A DNA stretch of 61,934 bases from Chryseobacterium sp. MFBS3-17. GTDB taxonomy: Bacteria; Bacteroidota; Bacteroidia; Flavobacteriales; Weeksellaceae. The position numbers and the translations under genes were made by a program. This document shows positions 20,300 through 28,731 of this stretch, one piece after another (position 1 is the first letter of the stretch; every line of letters begins with the position of its first letter). The notes under the pieces are model-generated. The model was not told where the DNA came from and ran no database searches. It saw only the letters and a program-made list of their open reading frames with translations. The DNA is taken from contig NZ_JAJEWK010000004.1 in the NCBI RefSeq assembly GCF_020687745.1, positions 1 through 61,934 on the forward strand, read 5' to 3'.

Positions 20300-21229
20300 T
20301 TAAAAATAATTGAGTCCTACCGCCAGCATTACCGACATGGTGAGGGTGAAAATCCCGATTTGCTTCAGATAAGGATCCAGTTCCCGGGGATCTTTGGTCT
20401 GCAGAATTCTTCTTCTCATCGCAGCCATCGGGAATATCAGAATCATCACGATAAACGCATAGTAATTTCCGGTTTCATGAAATTTGTTCATCATTAAAAA
20501 AACCAAAATCAGTAGAATTGGCAATTGCAGCAGCACCATCTGATAGACCATGGCGTAGGTGAATCCCAGCCTCAGGGCCAGTGTTTTTTTGCCGCTGGCT
20601 GCATCGCTTTCTATATCCCGCATATTGTTGAGATTCAGCACTGCTGCGCTCATCATACCAATGGCTGTTGCCGGCAGTAAAATATCCCAGTGGAAAGTTT
20701 TGGTAAAGAGAAAATAACTTCCGCATACCGAAACCAGACCGAAGAAAACAAATACAAAAACATCTCCCAGCCCCATATACCCGTAGGGTTTTTTACCCAC
20801 GGTATAGCCTATAGCTGCCAGAATACAGGCAATACCCAGTGCCGTAAAGATATAAAATTCGCTCATGAGATGATCTCTGAAAAACGCAAAATACAACAGT
20901 GCCAGTGTGGCCGCCAAAGCAAGAATTGAAAACAATATTACCGCATTTTTCATCTGTGCGGCAGTAATGCGGCCGGCAGCTACCGCACGCATTTCAGCTT
21001 CTCCCAGCCGGTTAGTATCTGTACCCTTCACCCCATCACCATAATCATTGGCAAAGTTAGAGAGAATCTGATACAGCAGCGTGACCAGAATGGCCAGGGC
21101 AAAAATCTTCCAGTCCCAGAAGCCTCCGTCTTCGGTGAGTCTCCAGCGGGCAATAAAACTTCCCATAATAATGCCGCTCATAGAAAGCGGTAACGTGCGC
21201 AGCCTTGCGGCTTGTATCCAGTCTGTCAT
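20300..21229 (-). CDS. menA: 1,4-dihydroxy-2-naphthoate polyprenyltransferase
   Basis: 309 residues with eight or nine membrane helices. The first aspartate-rich prenyl-diphosphate motif is NFANDYGDGVKGTDTNRLG and the second is NLNNMRDIESDAASGKKTLALRLG. It attaches the polyprenyl tail to DHNA in the membrane step of menaquinone synthesis. menB lies about 2 kb upstream on the same strand, with two PH-domain genes between them, implying a shared operon. Confidence 0.95.
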   Translation of the reverse strand: MTDWIQAARLRTLPLSMSGIIMGSFIARWRLTEDGGFWDWKIFALAILVTLLYQILSNFANDYGDGVKGTDTNRLGEAEMRAVAAGRITAAQMKNAVILFSILALAATLALLYFAFFRDHLMSEFYIFTALGIACILAAIGYTVGKKPYGYMGLGDVFVFVFFGLVSVCGSYFLFTKTFHWDILLPATAIGMMSAAVLNLNNMRDIESDAASGKKTLALRLGFTYAMVYQMVLLQLPILLILVFLMMNKFHETGNYYAFIVMILIFPMAAMRRRILQTKDPRELDPYLKQIGIFTLTMSVMLAVGLNYF

Positions 21230-21267
21230 ATATTTTTGATCTCAGAAATGATTTTACATTTCTTTCA

Positions 21268-22755
21268 TTAAACATTCCAATTTTTATTTTCCGCTTTAAA
21301 GATGATGTAATTGGTCCATCTTTTCAAAGTACACAGTGGTGCCGATTCCATGCCCAGACTACCGCCCGCAGTGTAGACCGTCACAGCTCCGGTATTTCGC
21401 TTTCTTTGCCAGAAAAACTGCGAAACTTCCACCATCTGGGCATCCTCTACCCGAGCCATTCTTTCGTCCACATCCCAGATTCCGGATCGCTCTCTGATGT
21501 AATTTTCACCGAAAAACAATGTACTGTTACGGTATTTTAGCACAATTAAAGGGCTCACAAATATACTGATGATAATGCTAAAATACATGGGAAATTCCAG
21601 GAAATACAAAAACGGCAGTATGCAGAGCGGAACCAGAATTGCCCAGATGGCCAAAACATAAAATAATCTGCGCTTTACCGGCTTTACCGCCTCCTGAAAA
21701 ACAACTTCTCCGCCGAACAGAAATTTTTGCAGCACATCTTTTTCCTTGCTATTGCATGCCGGAACTATGGTGCTGGTTTTTTCTTCATCTTCATCCTCGC
21801 CAATTTGAGTAATCTTCAGGCTCAGCACGTCCATTTTCTTTTGCAAAGGATTCTGCGTCACACAGAAAATCTGAACTTTCTCCGGATTCACCATTGTTTC
21901 ACGGCTATTGAAGAGGCCATAAGACACTTTCATCCGCTCATTAACCATTGAAATCCGTGCATCCCAGAACCTGATGATTTTCCTGACCGCATTGATGAAC
22001 ACTGCAGTGACCAAAAACAGAAACACCCCTGCAACGATGAGTATATTGGACCACAGAATATAATCCTGCAGCAACTGATCATTCATCCAGGGCGGCATGC
22101 CGGTCATAAAATACTCTGACAGTTTATCATAGAGGTAAAAAATCACTCCGATAAGCGCAAAAATGCTGTAAATGTAATCTGAGGTAAATCCCCATTTTAT
22201 CAGGGAGACCACGGAAATCCGGAACTGTTCTTTTGTCTGCACAGGGGCTTCACTATCCGCGGCAGCCATTTCCGGAATCGGTTTGTCAGTTTTTCCTGCC
22301 ATGAGGGCTTCCCGCAATTGTTTTGCGGTCCCCGCTGCCACTGCATTGATTCTCAATTCTTTTTTATCGGTGCCCGGCGAATCTATCTCTACCTGATAGA
22401 TGCCCAGAATTTTATGAAAAAAAGGCTGATTAAGGGTCACTTCCTGAATTTTATGACGTTCTATCACGGTAATGGACTTATTGACAATGGCCTTTTCAAT
22501 AACAAATTCACCGGTTTCCGGATTCAGATGATAAGTAAAATTCCGGTATTGTATAAAGGCGATAACAGCGGCACCCACCATCAGCAGGAGTATGCATCCG
22601 CCAATGAAAAGCTGGCGCTGTAATGTATTCTCCCGGGTAAAAATAATGACAAAAACAAACCAGAAATTCTTCAGAAACTTGCCCATCAGATACAGGAAAA
22701 GAATTCCCACACCCAAGAGGGACTGTCGTTGTGGCAAAGAAAAATCAATCTTCAT
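21268..22755 (-). CDS. Membrane protein with bacterial PH domains (YdbT-like)
   Basis: 495 residues with several transmembrane segments (near 12-38, 48-68, 190-210, 230-255, 365-410) and three YdbS/YdbT-type bPH2 stretches: NPETGEFVIEKAIVNKSITVIERHKIQEVTL, the middle NERMKVSYGLFNSRETMVNPEKVQIF, and the terminal RERSGIWDVDERMARVEDAQMVEV. It overlaps the smaller PH gene by 11 bases, the usual YdbS-YdbT pairing. The role is unknown; the B. subtilis pair has been linked to antimicrobial resistance, but here it lies between menB and menA. Confidence 0.87.
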   Translation of the reverse strand: MKIDFSLPQRQSLLGVGILFLYLMGKFLKNFWFVFVIIFTRENTLQRQLFIGGCILLLMVGAAVIAFIQYRNFTYHLNPETGEFVIEKAIVNKSITVIERHKIQEVTLNQPFFHKILGIYQVEIDSPGTDKKELRINAVAAGTAKQLREALMAGKTDKPIPEMAAADSEAPVQTKEQFRISVVSLIKWGFTSDYIYSIFALIGVIFYLYDKLSEYFMTGMPPWMNDQLLQDYILWSNILIVAGVFLFLVTAVFINAVRKIIRFWDARISMVNERMKVSYGLFNSRETMVNPEKVQIFCVTQNPLQKKMDVLSLKITQIGEDEDEEKTSTIVPACNSKEKDVLQKFLFGGEVVFQEAVKPVKRRLFYVLAIWAILVPLCILPFLYFLEFPMYFSIIISIFVSPLIVLKYRNSTLFFGENYIRERSGIWDVDERMARVEDAQMVEVSQFFWQRKRNTGAVTVYTAGGSLGMESAPLCTLKRWTNYIIFKAENKNWNV

Positions 22756-23299
22756 CCGGCGTATTTAAAGAAACTGCTGTTGCGGTTTCGTTCTCAATCT
22801 TCTCCATAATCAGGCCTTTTATCCTTTCTGCAACTTCTGCCGGCAACCCCGGAACCCGGAGCATTGCTGCACTACCGCCTGCAGTATATATCACCAGTGT
22901 TTTGAGTTTCAGTGTCCGGGAGAGCCATCCTTCCAGCAGCGTAATATGCTGTATTCTGTTGAAAGGGACTATTGATGTTATTTCGCGAACCAGCCCCCGG
23001 CGATAAATAAGATCCCTTTCACGTACGGCATATTTGCGGTACTTGAATTCCCTTACGGTAATTAATCCGGACAAAATCATCATTACCAATAAAAATACAC
23101 CCCCGCCATACGCCCACGGTATCCATTCTGCCGGTAAAAAGTACAATCCGGTCATAAATCCGGACCACAAGATGAACCAGAACACCGCAAAATTAAAGTA
23201 AATGACGGTCCGGTACCGGCCGGAAACAGGTTCCAGCGAAACTGATTCATAATCCGGCAGCGCTGTCATATGGAGCTGCGCATTCTGAAATTCGGTCAT
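22745..23299 (-). CDS. PH-domain membrane protein (YdbS-like)
   Basis: 184 residues with two adjacent membrane helices (about 30-50 and 58-80), then a single bPH2 domain: YAVRERDLIYRRGLVREITSIVPFNRIQHITL and TLVIYTAGGSAAMLRVPGL. Its gene overlaps the larger PH gene by 11 bases, so translation is coupled and the two probably act as a complex in the cytoplasmic membrane. It is 79 bases downstream of menB. Confidence 0.88.
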   Translation of the reverse strand: MTEFQNAQLHMTALPDYESVSLEPVSGRYRTVIYFNFAVFWFILWSGFMTGLYFLPAEWIPWAYGGGVFLLVMMILSGLITVREFKYRKYAVRERDLIYRRGLVREITSIVPFNRIQHITLLEGWLSRTLKLKTLVIYTAGGSAAMLRVPGLPAEVAERIKGLIMEKIENETATAVSLNTPDED

Positions 23300-23378
23300 G
23301 GGCTACAGGAATTTAAAACAAGCGAACGGCGTTTTGCCAGTCTGCTCCGTTTTACGGGAATTTATTTTTGATTAAACG

Positions 23379-24215
23379 TTAAGATATCCACTGATTTTCT
23401 CCGAAATCGGGCTTTCTTTTTTCGAGGAAGGCGTTGCGTCCTTCCTTAGCTTCATCGGTCATATAAGCCAGTCTGGTGGCTTCGCCCGCAAAAACCTGCT
23501 GCCCCACCATGCCGTCGTCCGTAAGGTTCATGGCAAACTTCAGCATTCTGATGGAAGTAGGTGATTTGGCCAGGATTTCCTGTGCCCACTGGTACGCTGT
23601 ATCTTCCAGCATAGCATGTGGAATTACCGCATTGACCATTCCCATAGCCTCGGCCTCCCGTGCGGAATAATTTCTTCCGAGGAAAAATATTTCGCGTGCT
23701 TTCTTCTGACCTACCATTTTGGCCAGATACGCCGAACCGTAGCCACCGTCAAAGCTGGTGACATCTGCGTCTGTTTGCTTGAAAATAGCATGCTCTTCAC
23801 TGGCCAGCGTAAGGTCACACACCACGTGCAGTGAATGTCCGCCGCCTACAGCCCAGCCATTTACTACGGCAATGACCACTTTTGGCATGAAACGGATGAG
23901 TCGCTGAACCTCCAGGATATTGAGTCTGTGGCGACCGTCCTGGCCTACATAACCCTTGTGGCCGCGTGCTTTCTGATCGCCCCCGCTACAGAATGCATGA
24001 CCGCCGTCTTTCGGACTGGGACCTTCTCCCGTGAGCAGCACGACCCCTACCGACGGATCTTCCGAGACATGGTAGAAGGCATCGTAAAGTTCGGAGGTGG
24101 TATGGGGACGGAAGGCATTGCGCACCTCGGGTCTGTTGATTGCAATCCTGGCCACTCCGCCGGATTTCTGGTAGGTAATATCTTCGTATTCTTTTACGGT
24201 AGTCCAGTTGATCAT
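23379..24215 (-). CDS. menB: 1,4-dihydroxy-2-naphthoyl-CoA synthase
   Basis: 278 residues from ATG 24215 (MINWTTVKEYEDI), the usual size. The crotonase fold has INRPEVRNAFRP, the oxyanion-hole segment AFCSGGDQKARG, VNGWAVGGGHSLHVVCDLTLAS, and the MenB-specific TSFDGGYGSAYLAKMVGQKKAREIFFL. It closes the naphthoate ring from o-succinylbenzoyl-CoA in menaquinone synthesis, in the cytoplasm. It appears to be the first gene of a run ending with menA and UPF0173. Confidence 0.97.
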   Translation of the reverse strand: MINWTTVKEYEDITYQKSGGVARIAINRPEVRNAFRPHTTSELYDAFYHVSEDPSVGVVLLTGEGPSPKDGGHAFCSGGDQKARGHKGYVGQDGRHRLNILEVQRLIRFMPKVVIAVVNGWAVGGGHSLHVVCDLTLASEEHAIFKQTDADVTSFDGGYGSAYLAKMVGQKKAREIFFLGRNYSAREAEAMGMVNAVIPHAMLEDTAYQWAQEILAKSPTSIRMLKFAMNLTDDGMVGQQVFAGEATRLAYMTDEAKEGRNAFLEKRKPDFGENQWIS

Positions 24216-24275
24216 TTTCTGAAAATTTTCGGTAAAAATACGAAAAAATAAGGCGTGATTCAAAGCGTGAACAGG

Positions 24276-24512
24276 TCAGTCACTTTCCTCTTCTTCGCGT
24301 TCATCATTCACTTCGCGCAAAATTTCTGCAGCGCTTTCAAAATCAGCTTCATTCACCATCAGCATATAATTTTCTGCCACAGGCATCACGGCCACATGGT
24401 TGACGAACTCATTCCGGATGTACGATGGTATACCGCGCGATTCCAGTTTGGTCTGCGCAATCTGTACTTCATACAGGTAAAAGGTTTTCAGCAATATCTT
24501 CATCGGATTCAT
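24276..24512 (-). CDS. DUF2007 protein (putative signal-transducing family)
   Basis: About 78 residues from ATG 24512 (MNPMKILLKTFYLYEVQIAQTKL); an upstream start at 24554 is also open. A small ferredoxin-like fold: ESRGIPSYIRNEFVN in the middle and NYMLMVNEADFESAAEILRE near the end, followed by an acidic tail. DUF2007 is named for similarity to PII-like signal proteins, but no ligand is established. It is a single gene on the minus strand, about 60 bases upstream of menB and possibly leading that operon. Confidence 0.82.
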   Translation of the reverse strand: MNPMKILLKTFYLYEVQIAQTKLESRGIPSYIRNEFVNHVAVMPVAENYMLMVNEADFESAAEILREVNDEREEEESD

Positions 24513-24630
24513 TTTACCTAAAGGTACGATAATCCGGCCAAACTCTTGTTGCAAAAAAAATGCAGGCTGGATTTCTGCTAATTCCTGACCAGTTCATATT
24601 TTCAGTTCAAAAACCAGGTTCACTTCACTA

Positions 24631-25512
24631 TTATCCACCATAAGAACTCTTGCGAAAATTATCCGGAGTAATTCCTGCGGCTTTTTTAAAGTATTTGCCA
24701 AAATGGGAATTATCTGTAAACCCCAGTTCCAGAGAAATCTGCCGTACCGATAAATCTGTGTGAGACAGCAGTCTTTTGGCTTCCAGAATGACGCGTTGTC
24801 TGATGATTTCACCAGCCGGCTTGCCAGTAAATTCCTTCACGAGAATATTGAGGTAATTGGGCGTAACAGACAGTAGTTGAGCATAATCCCGGGTGGATTT
24901 CCATTCTCTGAAATTTTTATTCACCCGCTTTTTAAACTCAATAACCAGTGTTTCCCGGTAATCCGGCGTCACGAAGTCCGACTGATTGCGGTCTGATAGA
25001 GAATCCATCTTCAGCACACATGATTTGAGTAAGAGGCAAATGATTTCATCTGTCACCGCACCTTCTTTTTTAAATTCCAGTTTGATATTTTCAAAGGTAT
25101 GGAGCCAGAAAGGCAGTTCATCTTCAGGAATATCCACAAAAACGGGCAGGTTTTCCACCGCTGTATCACTTTTCACCAGATCGTTTCCGGTGAAAATAAG
25201 GTTGTAGAAAGATTTGGTAAAGAGAAGAATGTAACCTTTGATATCATCATTCAGTTTCCAGGTATGAATCTGGTCGTAGTTGATGAAGAAAAGCCTGTTG
25301 GGCAAAATTTCATACTCCTCAAAATCGATAATATGTGATCCCGAGCCCCCCAGACACAGAATGAAACTGTAAAAATCATGACGATGCGATTTTAAAAGAT
25401 GTCCTGCATTTTTTAAAAAATGTGCGAATGAATACATACTGAAATCCATCATATCTCCCCCATCTTTCTGAATGGTGCGGAGTGTATATTTCACCGGTAG
25501 TTCATTGTTCAT
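24631..25512 (-). CDS. AraC-family transcriptional regulator
   Basis: 293 residues. The N-terminal cupin-like sensing domain (HRHDFYSFILCLGGSGSHIIDFEEYEI) is followed by two C-terminal helix-turn-helices (AQLLSVTPNYLNILVKEFTGKPAGEII and LSVRQISLELGFTDNSHFGKYFKKAAGITPDNFRK). The strong AraC signature suggests a ligand-responsive activator. It is a free-standing gene downstream of the racemase and has its own -7 box; the targets are not indicated. Confidence 0.93.
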   Translation of the reverse strand: MNNELPVKYTLRTIQKDGGDMMDFSMYSFAHFLKNAGHLLKSHRHDFYSFILCLGGSGSHIIDFEEYEILPNRLFFINYDQIHTWKLNDDIKGYILLFTKSFYNLIFTGNDLVKSDTAVENLPVFVDIPEDELPFWLHTFENIKLEFKKEGAVTDEIICLLLKSCVLKMDSLSDRNQSDFVTPDYRETLVIEFKKRVNKNFREWKSTRDYAQLLSVTPNYLNILVKEFTGKPAGEIIRQRVILEAKRLLSHTDLSVRQISLELGFTDNSHFGKYFKKAAGITPDNFRKSSYGG

Positions 25513-25530
25513 CCCTAATCAATCTGAAGA

Positions 25531-25538
25531 CAAAGATA
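25531..25538 (-). promoter_or_regulatory. -7 box of the AraC-family gene
   Basis: TATCTTTG on the minus strand, 19 bases before the start codon. No clear TTG at -33. Confidence 0.5.
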
Positions 25539-25554
25539 AGTGATTACTCCTGAA

Positions 25555-26679
25555 TCAGTGCAGCAGATTGTGCGGTATACTTTTCTGCACAGGCAATTCA
25601 CAACCACTTGTATCCAGTTGTTTTTCCACATAATCAGAACTCATAAGGCGGAGAAGCGCCATATAATTGATGCGAAACGGAATGAAATCGCCCACCTGAT
25701 ATTCACAGTCTGATGCATCCAGATCCAGCACCATCATATCACTGCTGCTGCCTGCAATTTTCAGATTTTCATCCTTTGCCCGGATATTGGACGGCGACAA
25801 ATCCAGCAGCCCTACATCCACAATGGCACGCGTGGTTTTCTCGCGACGCTGCTGTTCCGTAAAATCCTTTTGTTCGCCGCTGAGATTACTGCCCAAAGTA
25901 CCTTCAGGAATATTGGGTTTTGTTTTAATTTCAATGATTTCTGCGTGTAGGGTAAACACATCCTGATGCATTTCTCCGATCAGGGAATCATCATAGACAT
26001 TGGTCCCGAAAAACAGGGTCTCGCCCACCCTGAAATGGTTGATATAGGGAGGCATTTTATTGTCTATAATCAATGGAACTGCCACAGACGCTCCCCCCGA
26101 AATATAGGGGATTTTCACACCGAAGTTGGCTTCAATCTCATCCTTACACTCTTTCAGTTCGCGCATTTTTTCGTAATCCGGCAGCACCCCGTTCATACAG
26201 GTAAGATTTGTCCCGATGCCTACCACCTCAATATGGGGCAACCCGTCTATTTTATTGAAAAAATCAAGCAATCTGCTCCGCACAACGCCTTCACGGAGTT
26301 CGCCCATCTCTATCATGATGACAATTTTATGAACTTTTCCTGCCTGTACTGCTTTTTCAGACAATAATGCCAGTGTTTCGGCTTCCGTATTGAAACTCAC
26401 ATCAGCATACTGCAATATCTCATCAGCAGAAGTAAGCGGAACGGGCTTTATGTACACCGTCTGAGCATGAGGATTAAGTTCCTTAATTTTACGGAGATTA
26501 GATATTCTGGAATCACAGAATTCGTTGATAGGTAAAGATAAAACCTCATTCAGAAAGGTTTCATCTCCACACAATACTTTGGTTACGATACTCCATTCTA
26601 TATTTTTCTGTTGAAAAAGACGGTTAAGAAATATGAAATTCTCCCTGAGCTTTTTCGTGTTCAGTGTTACTATCGACAT
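25555..26679 (-). CDS. Alanine/ornithine racemase-family PLP enzyme
   Basis: 374 residues of fold-type III. The PLP lysine lies in NIEWSIVTKVLCGD, followed by FCDSRISNLRKIKEL, VIMIEMGELREGV, VVGIGTNLTCMNGVLP and HFRVGETLFFGTNVY. The arrangement matches the ornithine-racemase (Orr)/YhfX branch rather than canonical Alr, which carries an extra C-terminal catalytic Tyr domain. The substrate could be ornithine or another amino acid. Its start lies inside the preceding GNAT gene (56-base overlap), implying coupled translation. Confidence 0.87.
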   Translation of the reverse strand: MSIVTLNTKKLRENFIFLNRLFQQKNIEWSIVTKVLCGDETFLNEVLSLPINEFCDSRISNLRKIKELNPHAQTVYIKPVPLTSADEILQYADVSFNTEAETLALLSEKAVQAGKVHKIVIMIEMGELREGVVRSRLLDFFNKIDGLPHIEVVGIGTNLTCMNGVLPDYEKMRELKECKDEIEANFGVKIPYISGGASVAVPLIIDNKMPPYINHFRVGETLFFGTNVYDDSLIGEMHQDVFTLHAEIIEIKTKPNIPEGTLGSNLSGEQKDFTEQQRREKTTRAIVDVGLLDLSPSNIRAKDENLKIAGSSSDMMVLDLDASDCEYQVGDFIPFRINYMALLRLMSSDYVEKQLDTSGCELPVQKSIPHNLLH

Positions 26680-27118
26680 TGTTGTTTTTTGTTAGGCGCA
26701 TCTCCAGATACTTGGAAGTAAAGCCCAGTTTTTCGTAAAGTTGTCTGGCCGGGTTGTCCGGTTCGCAATGCAAAGCAATATCGCCCTCACAAGCATGGAT
26801 TGCTTCCTGCATCAGTTTCCCGCCTATTCCTTTGCCTCTGTACCCGGAATGAGTGGCAATATACACCAGAATATTCTCCGGTATATACCGCTTCATTCCG
26901 GTTTTGTTTACCACTACAGCACCCAGAATTTCATTATTCTCCTTGGCGACCAGAACGTGTCCGCCCTTTCCACCATTTTTTTGTCCGGCATAATCCAGTG
27001 CCAGTTGTATATCTTCTGCAGGATCACCAAACTCCTGCAGATGTTCAAAGAGAAATTCTGTGATTTCATTCTGAAAAGATTGCGGCAGTTGCTGATCTGA
27101 AAATCTGATTATTTGCAT
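26624..27118 (-). CDS. GNAT-family N-acetyltransferase
   Basis: 164 residues with the acetyl-CoA signature YIATHSGYRGKGIGGKLMQEAI and PDNPARQLYEKLGFTSKYLEMRL. It is mostly cytoplasmic, and the acceptor is unknown. The last 18 codons overlap the racemase gene, so its C-terminal tail beyond the fold (NNNVDSNTEHEKAQGEF) is encoded over another reading frame. The pairing suggests acetylation of a D-amino acid or of the racemase substrate, which is inference. Confidence 0.9.
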   Translation of the reverse strand: MQIIRFSDQQLPQSFQNEITEFLFEHLQEFGDPAEDIQLALDYAGQKNGGKGGHVLVAKENNEILGAVVVNKTGMKRYIPENILVYIATHSGYRGKGIGGKLMQEAIHACEGDIALHCEPDNPARQLYEKLGFTSKYLEMRLTKNNNVDSNTEHEKAQGEFHIS

Positions 27119-27131
27119 ATTTCTTTATTTT

Positions 27132-28043
27132 TTATACCGGAAAAACCGGATAAGGCATCTCTGTATATTGCTCCAGCGCCGTAACTGTTTTCGGCTTCCG
27201 GCAGAACAAAACAGGTATTTTTGATTTATAGATGATATTTTCGGTAAAATTATTCTTGAATATTTTGGTAAGCGGTTTTTCTGTGGTCACATTTACTGCC
27301 AGTAAATCAGCATCACACTGCTCACTTTGTTTCAGAATTTCCTCTTCGGGATTCTCAGAAAAAACAATCTCGCCCACATGGCATTTCAGTTTCTCTTCCC
27401 TCAGTTTATCCTGCAGAGCACTGACCGTCTGCGTAACTGCCGATAAAGCCGCTTGCTTCTTTTCTGAAGCAATGCCCTGCAACCGAATTTCGGAATCATT
27501 CTTCAGAGCAATAGGCAGCACCGGATCCAGTTTGGCCATCACCCCTTCTGTATGTCGTACGGGATACAAAACTTCTGAAAAATCTGAACGGGTACATACT
27601 GACGGCACACTGAGTACCGGCACTATACTGCTGCTGATAATTTCGTAAGAATTGGAACTCACAAAACCTGGTCTTTTGCCGGGATAACGCACTCCCAAAA
27701 TAATGAGACTCATGCAGTGTTCTGCGGCATAATCCGCAATACAAGCGGCCACCGAACCTACTGCAGTAGCCGTTTCTACCGGAATTTTATATAAACTTTC
27801 AAATTTTTTTCGTGTTCGGTTCAGTTGCGAGCGTGAATTGTCCAGAAGTGCCTTTCCATGGTAGTAAAATTTACCCGAAAAGGCGCTGCCGGTGCCCAGC
27901 AGACCAGATTTCACCACATGAAGAAAATGAATTTTCGCATGGTGTCTGAGTGCCACATCGGCGACTATTTTAAGGAAGCGGTCCTGATTTCGTGAGAAAT
28001 CCAGCGGGACCAGTATTTTATTAATTTCATTAACCATCATCAT
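27132..28043 (-). CDS. Universal stress protein, two-domain
   Basis: About 303 residues from one of three successive ATG codons (28043, 28040 or 28037; MVNEINKILVPLDFS). The N-terminal UspA domain has KILVPLDFSRNQDRFLKIVADVA and, near 120, MSLIILGVRYPGKRPGFVSSNSYEI. The second half, PVLFCRKPK at its end, is a degenerate Usp repeat lacking the clear ATP loop. It is a cytoplasmic stress or dormancy-related protein. It precedes the GNAT-racemase pair on the same strand by 13 bases. Confidence 0.88.
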   Translation of the reverse strand: MMMVNEINKILVPLDFSRNQDRFLKIVADVALRHHAKIHFLHVVKSGLLGTGSAFSGKFYYHGKALLDNSRSQLNRTRKKFESLYKIPVETATAVGSVAACIADYAAEHCMSLIILGVRYPGKRPGFVSSNSYEIISSSIVPVLSVPSVCTRSDFSEVLYPVRHTEGVMAKLDPVLPIALKNDSEIRLQGIASEKKQAALSAVTQTVSALQDKLREEKLKCHVGEIVFSENPEEEILKQSEQCDADLLAVNVTTEKPLTKIFKNNFTENIIYKSKIPVLFCRKPKTVTALEQYTEMPYPVFPV

Positions 28044-28056
28044 TAATTTAATGGTG

Positions 28057-28064
28057 CAAAGGTA
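28057..28064 (-). promoter_or_regulatory. -7 box upstream of universal stress gene
   Basis: TACCTTTG on the minus strand, 13-20 bases before the ATG cluster; no consensus TTG at -33. Confidence 0.45.
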
Positions 28065-28146
28065 CGTTGCCTGCACCGGAAATGATGGTTTGAGCACACG
28101 GAACCGTGGTACATTTTATCTTTTGGAAAAATATGGTTCTTGGGAA

Positions 28147-28192
28147 AACTTTGCCAAAGTTTAAATAAAGCGGTGCAAACTTTGGCAAAGTT
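28147..28192. repeat. Nested palindromic repeat
   Basis: Two 16-base arms, AACTTTGCCAAAGTTT (28147-28162) and AAACTTTGGCAAAGTT (28177-28192), are exact reverse complements separated by 14 bases. Each arm is itself nearly palindromic (ACTTTG-s-CAAAGT). It may be a dispersed repetitive element or an operator between the stress gene and tRNA-Ala. Confidence 0.75.
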
Positions 28193-28200
28193 GAAGTTTC

Positions 28201-28236
28201 ACAAAATAAAAAATCGCCTGCCGGAGCAAGCGATTT
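28201..28236 (-). terminator. Terminator of tRNA-Ala
   Basis: Stem AAATCGC / GCGATTT around a TGC/GCA inner stem, followed on the minus strand by a T-rich run. It begins 4 bases beyond the tRNA 3' end. Confidence 0.8.
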
Positions 28237-28240
28237 GAAG

Positions 28241-28314
28241 TGGAGAATACGGGATTCGAACCCGTGACCTTTTGACTGCCAGTCAAACGCGCTAGCCAAC
28301 TGCGCCAATCCCCC
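28241..28314 (-). tRNA. tRNA-Ala (anticodon GGC)
   Basis: A 74-base cloverleaf on the minus strand. The acceptor arm is GGGGGAT with ATTCTCC, the anticodon loop CTGGCAG gives GGC, and the T loop is TTCGAAT. Position 3-70 is a G-U pair, the identity element of alanyl-tRNA synthetase, confirming alanine. CCA is not encoded. A terminator follows directly. Confidence 0.95.
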
Positions 28315-28353
28315 GTTTTGATGGTGCAATATTAAGAATATTTTTTGAATTAT

Positions 28354-28731
28354 CTAAATTTTTTCTGCAGAAATACTGTGATGAGAAGCATCATGGATCA
28401 CTTTGCCAGATTCAATCACCAATACCTGAGGGCTTTGGTGCTGAACCTCAAATATTTCCGAAATACGGTTGGATAAATCCCTGTGTTGTAATAAATCCAG
28501 AAAATAATACTCCGCCTGTTTTTCTTTGGCCTCTGTCGCCTTCTCAAAATTCCGGAGTACAGTTTTACTGATATGACAGCGGGTAGAATGTTTGAAAATA
28601 ACCACTTTGCGCTCAAATGATTTTTTGACAGCCTCATCCAGCATGTCTTCCGTATGCAGTGGTTTCCAGAAATCTGCCGCGCCGGAATTATCCTGAGTGC
28701 CACCGCCAAAAATATTCTTAAAAAAGCTCAT
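28354..28731 (-). CDS. ytxJ: Bacillithiol-system monothiol protein YtxJ
   Basis: 125 residues with the thioredoxin-like YtxJ/DUF2847 layout: FERKVVIFKHSTRCHISKTVL carries the single redox Cys in TRCxxS, then YYFLDLLQHRDLSNRISEIFEVQHQSPQVLVI, where cis-Pro SPQ lies near 104. YtxJ-type proteins are proposed bacilliredoxins that remove bacillithiol from mixed disulfides. It overlaps the DUF1569 gene by 4 bases and is the last gene of the ytxJ-DUF1569-bstA cluster. Confidence 0.92.
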   Translation of the reverse strand: MSFFKNIFGGGTQDNSGAADFWKPLHTEDMLDEAVKKSFERKVVIFKHSTRCHISKTVLRNFEKATEAKEKQAEYYFLDLLQHRDLSNRISEIFEVQHQSPQVLVIESGKVIHDASHHSISAEKI

